DNA of 23,616 nt from a virus. Of the stretch, positions 5,611 to 10,614 are shown one piece after another; within the stretch, counting starts at the first letter, position 1, and the number at the start of each line of letters is the position of its first letter. The translations under genes and the position numbers were made by a program. The DNA is taken from IMG/VR virus record IMGVR_UViG_3300021368_000509, positions 1 through 23,616 of that record; one strand, written 5' to 3'. The notes under the pieces were generated by a model. That model was not told the DNA's origin, searched no databases, and saw only the letters and a program-made list of their open reading frames with translations.

Positions 5611-6824
5611 TCTGTAATCATCTTATAGGAAATCGTATTATACGCCACCTGACCGTACGCTTTGTGGTACGTGATGACATTTGCCTCTCGGCCACTGAGC
5701 CAGCCGCCCCGGCTACTATAAGCATCGGCACTGGCTAACGTCCGGTGTTGCTCAACGACCATAAGGTTTGTCTCTTTCTTATCAATTGAGTGATAGTGAC
5801 CCATGTGAGCGTAGGCGTATTCTGTCCTACCAAACACCTCCCGGTACTTAGCAGCAAACACCGTATCAACATTAGCTACCTTGCGTTTATGGCCGTGATG
5901 GAAAAACAGCGCCGTCTTACCAAACTCATAGCAGTAGTAAGTGTCTGCCGTGTTATCGATGAAGACCCGGGGTTCGTTTTCGTATAACGCCGTTAACAGC
6001 TCGCGCATCCAAATAGCAGAAAATGGATCGTGGTTAGCGTCACACCACTTCACATGGACGTGCTTGTGCTTTTCCAGCAGCATCTTAATAATCTTTCGAG
6101 TCACCCGGATCGTGGCCCGGACGATCTTAAAATTACGGGAGTCACTATCTAAAAGATGCTTGGACGATTGTGTGAGCGGCTCGTAGTCATAGTGAGCAAA
6201 GTCACCTAGCTGGGCATACACTGCGGTATCGGCATCAGGGCTTATCCGTATTGCTTCGGCAAACCAGTTAGTTAGTGTCTCCTCAGCGATCTTGAGATCC
6301 CAGTCACCGTTGCCTGTCTGACCAGAGGCATCGACCTCATCTTTGTCAGCCAGCATCCCCATGTGATAGTCGGTAACCACAAAACAGTTAAGCAGGTGGT
6401 CTGCGTTTACCTCGGGAGCAGGGACAGGAGCCTCTGGCTCTATCTCTTCAGACATTGCCTGCACAATCTCGCGCATCATCTCGATTTGTTGGTTAGCGTC
6501 AGCCCGGGTCTTTACCCACGTCATGATGGGCTTGTTATCGGCATCGTAGAGAATGGAGTGACCGCGGGTGACCTCGCCTTCAGGGATCACGTTTAGCCTG
6601 TCGTGACGCGGGGAGAAGCCCTGCAATGCGCTTTTTCTTAAAACGCCTTTCAAGCGATCTCTGACAGCCTTGCGGTCAATGTTGAGCTTTTCGGCTATCT
6701 GATGAACGGTCATCTTATCCACCCAACACAGCTCAATGGCCTCTTTCTGCTTTTCAGTCAGCGTGACCTTTTCTAGTATTTGCCGCGCCTCTTCTTCTGT
6801 GAATGCTCTTGCGACATTGCCCAT
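5607..6824 (-). CDS. Calcineurin-like metallophosphoesterase with N-terminal HTH
   Basis: A 405-residue protein. Residues 20-60 form an HTH (TLTEKQKEAIEL...MTVHQIAEKLNIDRKAVRDRL), a DNA-binding module like those of sigma region 4 or LuxR type. Residues 145-405 form a two-metal phosphoesterase: D-x-H (D152, H154), GD (207-208), N-H-D (264-266), H-H-G-H (309-312) and G-H-x-H (342-345). The usual GNHE/D is here ANHD. The SbcD/Mre11-type fold, the attached HTH and the neighbourhood suggest a DNA nuclease or DNA-end processing enzyme, but phosphodiesterase activity on other substrates is possible. The ATG at 6824 is read from an SD placed in a hairpin loop (6823-6842). Confidence 0.85.
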   Translation of the reverse strand: MGNVARAFTEEEARQILEKVTLTEKQKEAIELCWVDKMTVHQIAEKLNIDRKAVRDRLKGVLRKSALQGFSPRHDRLNVIPEGEVTRGHSILYDADNKPIMTWVKTRADANQQIEMMREIVQAMSEEIEPEAPVPAPEVNADHLLNCFVVTDYHMGMLADKDEVDASGQTGNGDWDLKIAEETLTNWFAEAIRISPDADTAVYAQLGDFAHYDYEPLTQSSKHLLDSDSRNFKIVRATIRVTRKIIKMLLEKHKHVHVKWCDANHDPFSAIWMRELLTALYENEPRVFIDNTADTYYCYEFGKTALFFHHGHKRKVANVDTVFAAKYREVFGRTEYAYAHMGHYHSIDKKETNLMVVEQHRTLASADAYSSRGGWLSGREANVITYHKAYGQVAYNTISYKMITE

Positions 6825-6842
6825 AATTCCCCCCAGAATTAT
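6823..6842 (-). promoter_or_regulatory. Hairpin with the Shine-Dalgarno in its loop
   Basis: On the minus strand ATAATTC and GAATTAT pair perfectly (seven pairs) around the loop TGGGGG. The G-run is the ribosome-binding site of the metallophosphoesterase gene. The last two stem bases are the A and T of its ATG. The element fills the gap after the preceding TAG. It could modulate initiation, for example by presenting the SD while hiding part of the start codon. Confidence 0.45.
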
Positions 6843-7229
6843 CTACTCCCGTCCGAACCTCACGTCTATGTCACGAGTCTCGGCAAGGTGTTTTGCAATG
6901 ACTCGATACACGTCATCAACGTCGTGCATCTTTAGCTGCGTTACTGATTTTTTATCGAACATGGCCTTTTGCACAGGACGCCATATAATCTCTTTAACAA
7001 GGATTCCTGTTGGCTCTATAGGAAGGGTTACCACTTGTTGCATATCGTGCCCAGAGGCCGCTAAAGCGCGTGCTATGTCATCACAATAAGCGTGTATTGC
7101 CTTCATCTGCTGTGACGTTAGCTTCGGCTCTAGAATCTCGTAGACCTTGCCTGAGTCTCTATGCTCCATGATGTAGTTACAGAACTGCTCGGCTTGGAAT
7201 TTGTTAGTGACTGTCCAGCGCTGTGACAT
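6843..7229 (-). CDS. Conserved phage protein, NinB-like candidate
   Basis: A 128-residue protein. The segment LTSQQMKAIHAYCDDIARAL (38-57) and the C-terminal part with VKEIIWRPVQKAMFDKKSVT, followed by VDDVYRVIAKHLAE, resemble a widespread phage family encoded near recombination genes (N-x-A-L-H-x-Y then W-R-P-V-Q-K-A-M). Its relation to lambda NinB, a single-strand DNA-binding recombination protein, is suggested by the Q-x-x-A-I-H motif but is not established here. The ATG at 7229 lies inside the end of the nuclease gene (26-bp overlap), with a GGGAGGG upstream. A role in phage recombination is inferred mainly from context. Confidence 0.7.
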   Translation of the reverse strand: MSQRWTVTNKFQAEQFCNYIMEHRDSGKVYEILEPKLTSQQMKAIHAYCDDIARALAASGHDMQQVVTLPIEPTGILVKEIIWRPVQKAMFDKKSVTQLKMHDVDDVYRVIAKHLAETRDIDVRFGRE

Positions 7230-7701
7230 TCTTCAAGCCCTCCCATAAAGCGTCCATCGGCGCCATACGCGCGTACTCAAGCTTGCCAGCATCTGCTCTC
7301 TCGATAAAAAGACCTGTGTCTTGCCCTTTATAAACTACCCGGGCTTTATCCCAAAAATGCGATTTCCACATCCACCCCATAAACGACACGTCATCGTTTG
7401 TCACAGAGGCAAACACATAACCCTGAACCCTGTAATCTTTCTGATCTAGAGTGACGTGACCCTCTTGCGTTGAACAAGGTGGTACGTTGCGCTTCTTAGC
7501 CTTGACGTCAATGGTTACGTCTTTCTTACCGTTAACGACAAAATCATAATGGCCTTTCAATGGCCCAACGTAAGAGAATGGAATGTTTCTGGCTAACAGC
7601 TCGTGCGCGAATGCCGCTTCTGCCTGCCATCCTGCAATCTGCCCGGAGCCGTCTGGCTTAATGGTCATCGCGTTATACGGCTTTCCTGTGTATATGCTCA
7701 C
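7204..7701 (-). CDS. PD-(D/E)XK nuclease-like protein
   Basis: A 165-residue protein starting at GTG 7701, which overlaps the previous stop as GTGA and has GGAGG eight bases upstream. A longer reading to 7815 would overlap the previous gene by 118 bp and is rejected. The core fits a PD-(D/E)XK nuclease: E28 in GWQAEAAFAHEL, D53 in GHYDFVVNG, and D65-x-K67 in TIDVKAKKRN, then the strand YVFASV. D-x-K replaces the commoner E-x-K. It resembles phage Holliday-junction or exonuclease-like members, but the substrate cannot be told. The setting between replication-like and recombination genes fits DNA processing. Confidence 0.7.
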   Translation of the reverse strand: MSIYTGKPYNAMTIKPDGSGQIAGWQAEAAFAHELLARNIPFSYVGPLKGHYDFVVNGKKDVTIDVKAKKRNVPPCSTQEGHVTLDQKDYRVQGYVFASVTNDDVSFMGWMWKSHFWDKARVVYKGQDTGLFIERADAGKLEYARMAPMDALWEGLKNVTALDSH

Positions 7702-8087
7702 GCCTCGACCCTCCGGCCATCCAGCGTCATATACTGACCATACTGCGCGAGGCATCGCTGACGAAACGCCTCTGATTCCATGAAGTCGTGGGTCAAACAG
7801 TCCACCGATGTCCAAGCCTTCAGCCCGATTTTACCACGATCCTGTGTTTGAAGTATCTGAGCAGCGAACGGAGATATACCGCGCTCTTCTTTGCTTGCCT
7901 TGTTAAGCCACGCTGTTACAAAGCGCTTGATGCCCTTCCTAGTCTTACGCTTGCTGGCATTAGCATCAGACCATGCGGCCATTGCTAACAGCTCTCGGTG
8001 TACGTCTAAGTCGGGGTAGCTCTGTTGAAGGTAGACAGCGTATTCATCGTCCACCTCGAAGTATGTACCGTCATTAAGAATTATCAT
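7698..8087 (-). CDS. Replication-organiser-like protein
   Basis: A 129-residue protein. Residues 25-62 (YPDLDVHRELLAMAAWSDAN and the following KRKTRKGIKRFVTAWLNKA) match a module I know from the C-terminal part of phage replication-initiation or replisome-organiser proteins (W-x-x-A-N-x-x-K-R-K-T-x-x-G-x-x-R-F-x-x-x-W-L). The N-terminal origin-binding domain of such proteins is absent, so this may be a stand-alone helicase-loader-like or DNA-binding piece. The ATG at 8087 lies within the end of the 57-residue gene upstream (14-bp overlap). The role is an inference from that motif and its place in the early block. Confidence 0.65.
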   Translation of the reverse strand: MIILNDGTYFEVDDEYAVYLQQSYPDLDVHRELLAMAAWSDANASKRKTRKGIKRFVTAWLNKASKEERGISPFAAQILQTQDRGKIGLKAWTSVDCLTHDFMESEAFRQRCLAQYGQYMTLDGRRVEA

Positions 8088-8247
8088 TTAGGTACTTCCT
8101 CAGTTTTTTCCATTTTAGATTCGACTCTAAAACAGCAACCACGATATACGGTTCATTAGGCCACCAAAGTCTGAGTTGCTCTGCTTCTGCAACACAATCA
8201 TATTGCTTAACAATTTCTTTGGTTTCAGCATTAATTATTAAATACAT
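8074..8247 (-). CDS. Small hypothetical protein (57 residues)
   Basis: A 57-residue reading frame from an ATG at 8247. The start reads MYLIINAETKEIVKQYDCVA, the middle AEQLRLWWPNEPYIVVAVLE, and the end is basic (KWKKLRKYLNDNS). Its beta-strand and helix pattern looks like a real small protein. It overlaps the next gene by 14 bp, as neighbours here usually do. The ribosome-binding site is AAGGGAAAG, somewhat far from the ATG. It is the first gene after the 340-bp structured noncoding gap. I do not recognise a family. Confidence 0.65.
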   Translation of the reverse strand: MYLIINAETKEIVKQYDCVAEAEQLRLWWPNEPYIVVAVLESNLKWKKLRKYLNDNS

Positions 8248-8447
8248 ATCCACACTTTCCCTTTTGATGTCCTAACGGACAACAATCCATAAGTTAATAA
8301 TGACGAGCGTTGATTACTGTATCGAATCTTGACATCTATCCGCTTGATCTGCTCTCGACCAGCGGGGCGCATCATAGAGAGGGTCAACTCCGTCTCCGAG
8401 GTTCTTAGGTTCCCCGGCCTAACGCCCAGTAATTTCTGACAAAAGAG

Positions 8448-8520
8448 GAAGACAAGGGTAGTACGAAGACGTACAGGGGTGTCCCATAACGTACACTAGG
8501 TGTATACTACCCAAGTCTTC
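8448..8520. ncRNA. Branched RNA fold, candidate regulatory RNA element
   Basis: Plus-strand reading: GAAGAC (8448-8453), AA, GGGTAGTA (8456-8463) pair with TACTACCC (8505-8512), AA, GTCTTC (8515-8520). This makes a 14-pair stem with one symmetrical AA/AA internal loop. The 41-base interior can fold into GGG-TGT-CCC (8477-8485) and TACAC-TAG-GTGTA (8492-8504), and has a direct repeat ACGTACA (8469 and 8489). Either strand could form the fold. It is not a tRNA: there is no T-loop consensus and no seven-pair acceptor. Paired plus-strand terminator downstream favours a plus-strand RNA, whereas the surrounding genes favour a processing or attenuation element in the minus-strand mRNA. Confidence 0.5.
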
Positions 8521-8566
8521 TCTCATAGCCGAGGTCAAGACTACCACTAAACACCGTTACGGTCAT
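8507..8566 (-). CDS. Possible 19-residue leader peptide
   Basis: A very short ORF, MTVTVFSGSLDLGYERRLG, with the leader TAAGGGAGAAACCACT before its ATG. This matches the Shine-Dalgarno leaders of genes starting at 10535 and 4103. Its ATG lies in the hairpin 8543-8572 and its last codons and TAG enter the arm of the 8448-8520 fold. That geometry is reminiscent of translation-coupled attenuation. There is no independent evidence of translation, and a 19-codon frame can occur by chance. Confidence 0.3.
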   Translation of the reverse strand: MTVTVFSGSLDLGYERRLG

Positions 8567-8572
8567 AGTGGT
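8543..8572. other. Two-part hairpin
   Basis: Plus-strand reading: ACCACTA (8543-8549) pairs with TAGTGGT (8566-8572), and inside it ACCG (8553-8556) pairs with CGGT (8560-8563) around a TTA loop. The small asymmetrical internal loop is AAC opposite CA. It lies between the branched fold and the plus-strand terminator, as if part of one transcript. On the minus strand it covers the start codon of the possible leader peptide. Confidence 0.5.
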
Positions 8573-8581
8573 TTCTCCCTT

Positions 8582-8608
8582 AGCCCCTCAATCGAGGGGC
8601 TTTTTATT
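8582..8608 (+). terminator. Plus-strand intrinsic terminator
   Basis: AGCCCCTC, loop AATC and GAGGGGCT form a perfect eight-pair stem followed by TTTTTATT on the plus strand. On the minus strand the hairpin is followed by AAGGGAG instead of T, so it would not terminate the genes. The stem contains the last codons and TGA of the minus-strand HTH gene at 8588-8794. It therefore implies a plus-strand transcript from the noncoding gap, or protection of the early genes from antisense transcription. No good plus-strand promoter was found upstream. Confidence 0.65.
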
Positions 8609-8794
8609 GAGCAAGTGATAAGTAGCGTACCGCTTGCCATCTCTCACAGTGACCTCAGTATGGATCTGATGACCCTGCATCCTGAGATCATTAATCCTAG
8701 CCGCCAACCGAAAGCAGCCGTAGTTATTCAACGCCTCCATCGCCGTCAGAGGCGCCTTCGACAAGTGGTTTAAGATTTGAATTGTCTGACTCAT
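8588..8794 (-). CDS. Small helix-turn-helix protein (HTH_39-like)
   Basis: A 68-residue winged-HTH-like protein: MSQTIQILNHLSKAPLTAME, then ALNNYGCFRLAARINDLRMQ, then GHQIHTEVTVRDGKRYATYHL. The order of helix, recognition helix and beta-wing, with the C-x-R-L-A-A-R-I-x-D-L-R motif, matches a short HTH family common in phages (Pfam HTH_39 as I remember it). It probably binds DNA as a regulator. GGGAG precedes the ATG at 8794. It overlaps the Cro/XRE gene by 71 bp, the largest overlap in the window, and its stop lies in the plus-strand terminator hairpin. Confidence 0.75.
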   Translation of the reverse strand: MSQTIQILNHLSKAPLTAMEALNNYGCFRLAARINDLRMQGHQIHTEVTVRDGKRYATYHLLNKKPLD

Positions 8795-9011
8795 TTTTAC
8801 TCTCCCAAGTTAAAAAGTCGTGCAATGAAAGGCCGAAGTAATCGGCCAGTTTGATCGCGCGGGTCAGCGACATATCATCGCTGTTCTTCCAGCGGTAAAC
8901 AGTCATAGGCGTTACCTCTAGCTTTTTAGCCATAGCGGTGCCTGCCGGGTCACCGCATAGATCAAGTAAGGCCGTCAAACTAAAGCCCGGACTGTTAAGG
9001 TTCTGGTTCAT
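8724..9011 (-). CDS. Cro/XRE-like transcriptional regulator
   Basis: A 95-residue protein with a lambda-repressor-like HTH at about residues 13-62: TALLDLCGDPAGTAMAKKLE, then VTPMTVYRWKNSDDMSLTRA, then IKLADYFGLSLHDFL. It has no cleavable LexA/CI-type C-terminal domain, only an acidic tail, so it resembles a Cro-type or small repressor. The ATG at 9011 is chosen for its GGAGA SD; a GTG at 9023 is the alternative. It is the best candidate in the window to bind the four 17-bp dyads at 10575-10610, 4406-4422 and 4732-4748, since 17-bp dyads are typical for lambdoid regulators. That link is inference. Confidence 0.75.
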   Translation of the reverse strand: MNQNLNSPGFSLTALLDLCGDPAGTAMAKKLEVTPMTVYRWKNSDDMSLTRAIKLADYFGLSLHDFLTWESKNESDNSNLKPLVEGASDGDGGVE

Positions 9012-9023
9012 CTCAATCTCCAC

Positions 9024-9293
9024 CTAGAACGGTATGTCAGTATCAAAGCCTTCATCTGGCTTAGGCGCCAAAGCTTGACGCGCCTGCTGCATACCCTTTG
9101 CGTGAACCTCTTGCTTGAGCTTTGTGCTCAATCGCATATAGGTGTTGCCATTCTTATCCTTAGCTAACCAAGCGTTCAGCCAGTGATCCTCGCCATTCAC
9201 ATTGGTGTAGCTGCCGGTGTAGTCGGCATCGGTGTCTTTTTCTTTGCGCTCATTCTTGAATAGAACGCCGCGGTTTGTGTTGTCATACTCCAT
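9024..9293 (-). CDS. SSB-like accessory protein with acidic C-terminal tip
   Basis: An 89-residue protein starting MEYDNTNRGVLFKNERKEKD, with a beta-rich middle (DYTGSYTNVNGEDHWLNAWL, then YMRLSTKLK) and ending FDTDIPF. The last residues are close to the DDDIPF tip of bacterial single-stranded DNA-binding proteins, which recruits partner proteins. I recall similar short phage proteins encoded next to single-strand annealing proteins; they lack a full OB fold. Acting beside the ERF-like recombinase in replication or repair is therefore likely. AGGAG precedes the ATG, and the gene overlaps the recombinase stop by one base (TAATG). Confidence 0.7.
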   Translation of the reverse strand: MEYDNTNRGVLFKNERKEKDTDADYTGSYTNVNGEDHWLNAWLAKDKNGNTYMRLSTKLKQEVHAKGMQQARQALAPKPDEGFDTDIPF

Positions 9294-9949
9294 TACGCTT
9301 CTCCTAATATCAGTTTGCGTGCTTCGTTAAACTCGTTTGATTTAAGGTCTTTACGCTCTGCTGTCGTAAAGATCCCGCCTTTACTTGGCGCCAGCCACAA
9401 CGCTTTCTTATCGTCGTTAGTGATCTCGCCCCATGCCTCTGCTACGGCCTCCCAGCTCTGCAAGGCCAGATGTTCCTTGATGAAGTAGACCGATGCATAG
9501 TTACGCTGAAGTGCATCGTTGTGCGCCTCTAGACTTTGGTTTGCTTCAATTGCGTTCTTAGCCGCCTTGTGGGCTAGTTCAGTTTCTTCAATCAGAATTT
9601 TTTGAGAATTCTGTTGAGTCAAAGCATTAATCAACTCATCAGCAGACGCGATTTCTGTTCCCGCCAAACTAGAAGAGAAGAACGCTAAAGCGCGGCCAAC
9701 AGCGCTAGTCTCTGCATTCTCAAGCGCTGACGTTTTATTGATCTTGCTCGCCGCTCTAACTTCTTCAGCGTGTCCTGTTGATATAACTACGCCACCGATT
9801 GCTATCGTGGCCTTCATAATGACTAGCACGTCATTGGCCTCAATCAGCTCTGTTTGAATGGTGTAGTCTGGATGTGCCGCCCTAAACTCTGCGACTCGAA
9901 GTGCCACGGTCTTATATTCTTTACCGTGGATTTTTACTTTACCTGTCAT
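9293..9949 (-). CDS. ERF/Rad52-like single-strand annealing protein
   Basis: A 218-residue protein. The N-terminal half holds a core seen in phage annealing recombinases: GKEYKTVALRVAEFRAAHPD (10-29), the strand-rich DVLVIMKATIAIGGVVISTG, and ENAETSAVGRALAFFSSSLA (about 77-96), the E-x-A-E-T-x-A-v-G-R-A-L motif of the ERF/Rad52-like families. The C-terminal half is helical and charged, probably for oligomerisation or partners. Such proteins pair complementary single strands during phage recombination and concatemer formation. Placement next to an SSB-tipped protein and upstream of NinG and two other nuclease-like genes supports this. The exact subfamily (ERF, Sak or Sak3) cannot be fixed by eye. 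Confidence 0.8.
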   Translation of the reverse strand: MTGKVKIHGKEYKTVALRVAEFRAAHPDYTIQTELIEANDVLVIMKATIAIGGVVISTGHAEEVRAASKINKTSALENAETSAVGRALAFFSSSLAGTEIASADELINALTQQNSQKILIEETELAHKAAKNAIEANQSLEAHNDALQRNYASVYFIKEHLALQSWEAVAEAWGEITNDDKKALWLAPSKGGIFTTAERKDLKSNEFNEARKLILGEA

Positions 9950-9951
9950 AG

Positions 9952-10203
9952 CTAAGCTCCCTTTGCCATTTGCTCATAGGTCACGTCCTCGTAACCTTGT
10001 TGTGGAGCCGCAGAGGCCGCGTACTCCATCTGTGCAAGCTCATAACCACGAGCAAAGCCCTGCGCATAGGCATCGCTTGTGCGTGGCTCAAGCTCCATAT
10101 AGCGACCGTGGTAGCCACACTCAAAACCACGCCGGTACTCTTTCTTTAGGTAACGAACAAGATCCTTCCAGCCTTCTTCCATCACGTCATCGTAGTTACT
10201 CAT
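9952..10203 (-). CDS. Hypothetical protein
   Basis: An 83-residue acidic and aromatic protein. Its middle has a repeated G-x-x-x-G-Y/F pattern (RRGFECGYHGRYMELE and YAQGFARGYELAQMEYA), suggesting two short helices packed through glycines. I do not recognise the family. GGGGG precedes the ATG at 10203. It is the second gene of the early operon, directly upstream of the annealing protein. Confidence 0.7.
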   Translation of the reverse strand: MSNYDDVMEEGWKDLVRYLKKEYRRGFECGYHGRYMELEPRTSDAYAQGFARGYELAQMEYAASAAPQQGYEDVTYEQMAKGA

Positions 10204-10214
10204 TATCAGACCCC

Positions 10215-10535
10215 CTAAACTAGTGGATTAAAGTAAACGCCGACCGCTTCCGCGATGGCTTCTTGGATGCAAGTTCTGGCGTCATGCCAGTAAGCAGCGC
10301 GCAACTTCTTGATGAACGGATCATCTGGCCGGTTGTCACTAAACAACGAGTAGATCCACTCAGCCGAGTTGTTGTCATACTGATGCATGGCCTCAGACAA
10401 TAACTCGTGTGACCACCTATCAAAGTCAATAAGTAAATCAGCCTGCATATCAAGCGGTAAGGTTTCCAGCGCATCGAAGTCACCATCTATCAATTCATAG
10501 ACCTCGTGAGCCGTGCTTATATTTAGTCTTTCCAT
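10215..10535 (-). CDS. First gene of the early operon, unknown function
   Basis: A 106-residue acidic helical protein (MERLNISTAHEVYELIDGDF...PLDMQADLLIDFDRWSHELL). I do not recognise it. Its size, acidity and first-gene position would suit an early host-takeover or regulatory protein, but no motif shows this. The ATG at 10535 has AAGGGAG with seven-base spacing. That SD is one arm of a hairpin (10545-10570) whose other arm lies mostly upstream of the predicted transcription start. The promoter at 10572-10600 and two operators sit just upstream. Confidence 0.75.
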   Translation of the reverse strand: MERLNISTAHEVYELIDGDFDALETLPLDMQADLLIDFDRWSHELLSEAMHQYDNNSAEWIYSLFSDNRPDDPFIKKLRAAYWHDARTCIQEAIAEAVGVYFNPLV

Positions 10536-10544
10536 TGGTTTTCT

Positions 10545-10570
10545 CCCTTAGTGCTTTATTGCACAAGGGA
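10545..10570 (-). promoter_or_regulatory. Hairpin covering the first early ribosome-binding site
   Basis: On the minus strand CCCTT (10569-10565) and GTGC (10564-10561) pair with GCAC (10554-10551) and AAGGG (10549-10545), with a single bulged T and the loop AATAAA. AAGGG is the Shine-Dalgarno of the gene at 10535. Transcripts from the promoter at 10572-10600 would start at about 10565 and lose most of the CCCTT arm. Transcripts reading through from the lysis genes would contain the whole hairpin. Confidence 0.55.
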
Positions 10571-10571
10571 A

Positions 10572-10600
10572 ATTACAACATACTCTGTTATTTATAACAA
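10572..10600 (-). promoter_or_regulatory. Early promoter
   Basis: On the minus strand TTGTTA (10600-10595), a 17-bp spacer and TGTAAT (10577-10572) give four of six and five of six matches to the sigma70 consensus. It faces the early operon beginning at 10535. Both hexamers are overlapped by 17-bp dyads, which argues for repression of this promoter. Predicted start of transcription is near 10565. Confidence 0.65.
10575..10591. promoter_or_regulatory. Operator-like 17-bp dyad, proximal
   Basis: ATAACAGAGTATGTTGT on the minus strand, with six-base arms around a five-base centre and one arm mismatch. It fills the promoter spacer and enters the -10. Its edge lies two bases from the distal dyad, giving a centre-to-centre distance of 19 bp, so two dimers could sit side by side. 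Confidence 0.6.
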
Positions 10601-10610
10601 CTGTTGTTAT
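10594..10610. promoter_or_regulatory. Operator-like 17-bp dyad, distal
   Basis: ATAACAACAGTTGTTAT on the minus strand: perfect ATAACA/TGTTAT arms with a five-base centre. It overlaps the -35 hexamer of the early promoter. The arms are identical to the dyad at 4406-4422. It ends five bases before the stop codon of the endolysin gene. Confidence 0.65.
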
Positions 10611-10614
10611 GTAG

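Larger units (their letters stand above)
8248..8587. other. 340-bp structured noncoding gap
   Basis: No convincing protein gene on either strand except a possible 19-codon minus-strand ORF (8507-8566). The gap contains several inverted repeats: GTCC/GGAC (8269-8280), CCGCT/AGCGG (8340-8365), TTAGG/CCTAA (8405-8422), a 73-base branched fold (8448-8520) and a two-part hairpin (8543-8572). It is followed by a plus-strand terminator (8582-8608). It splits the early gene block in a genome where gaps are usually under 20 bp. Candidate roles are a regulatory or antisense RNA, an RNase III processing site, an attenuator, or a replication origin. Confidence 0.6.

Noticed and set aside
7702-7815. Longer N-terminus of the PD-(D/E)XK-like protein
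   Set aside because: It would overlap the previous gene by 118 bp, whereas GTG 7701 gives a GTGA junction with an SD.
8329-8357. TTGACA as a plus-strand promoter for the noncoding RNA
   Set aside because: At 16-18 bp downstream there is only CTCTCG-like sequence, not a -10 hexamer.
8448-8520. 73-base fold resembling the size of a tRNA
   Set aside because: No GTTCGANNC-type T-loop, no seven-pair acceptor and no anticodon arm; only two inner hairpins.
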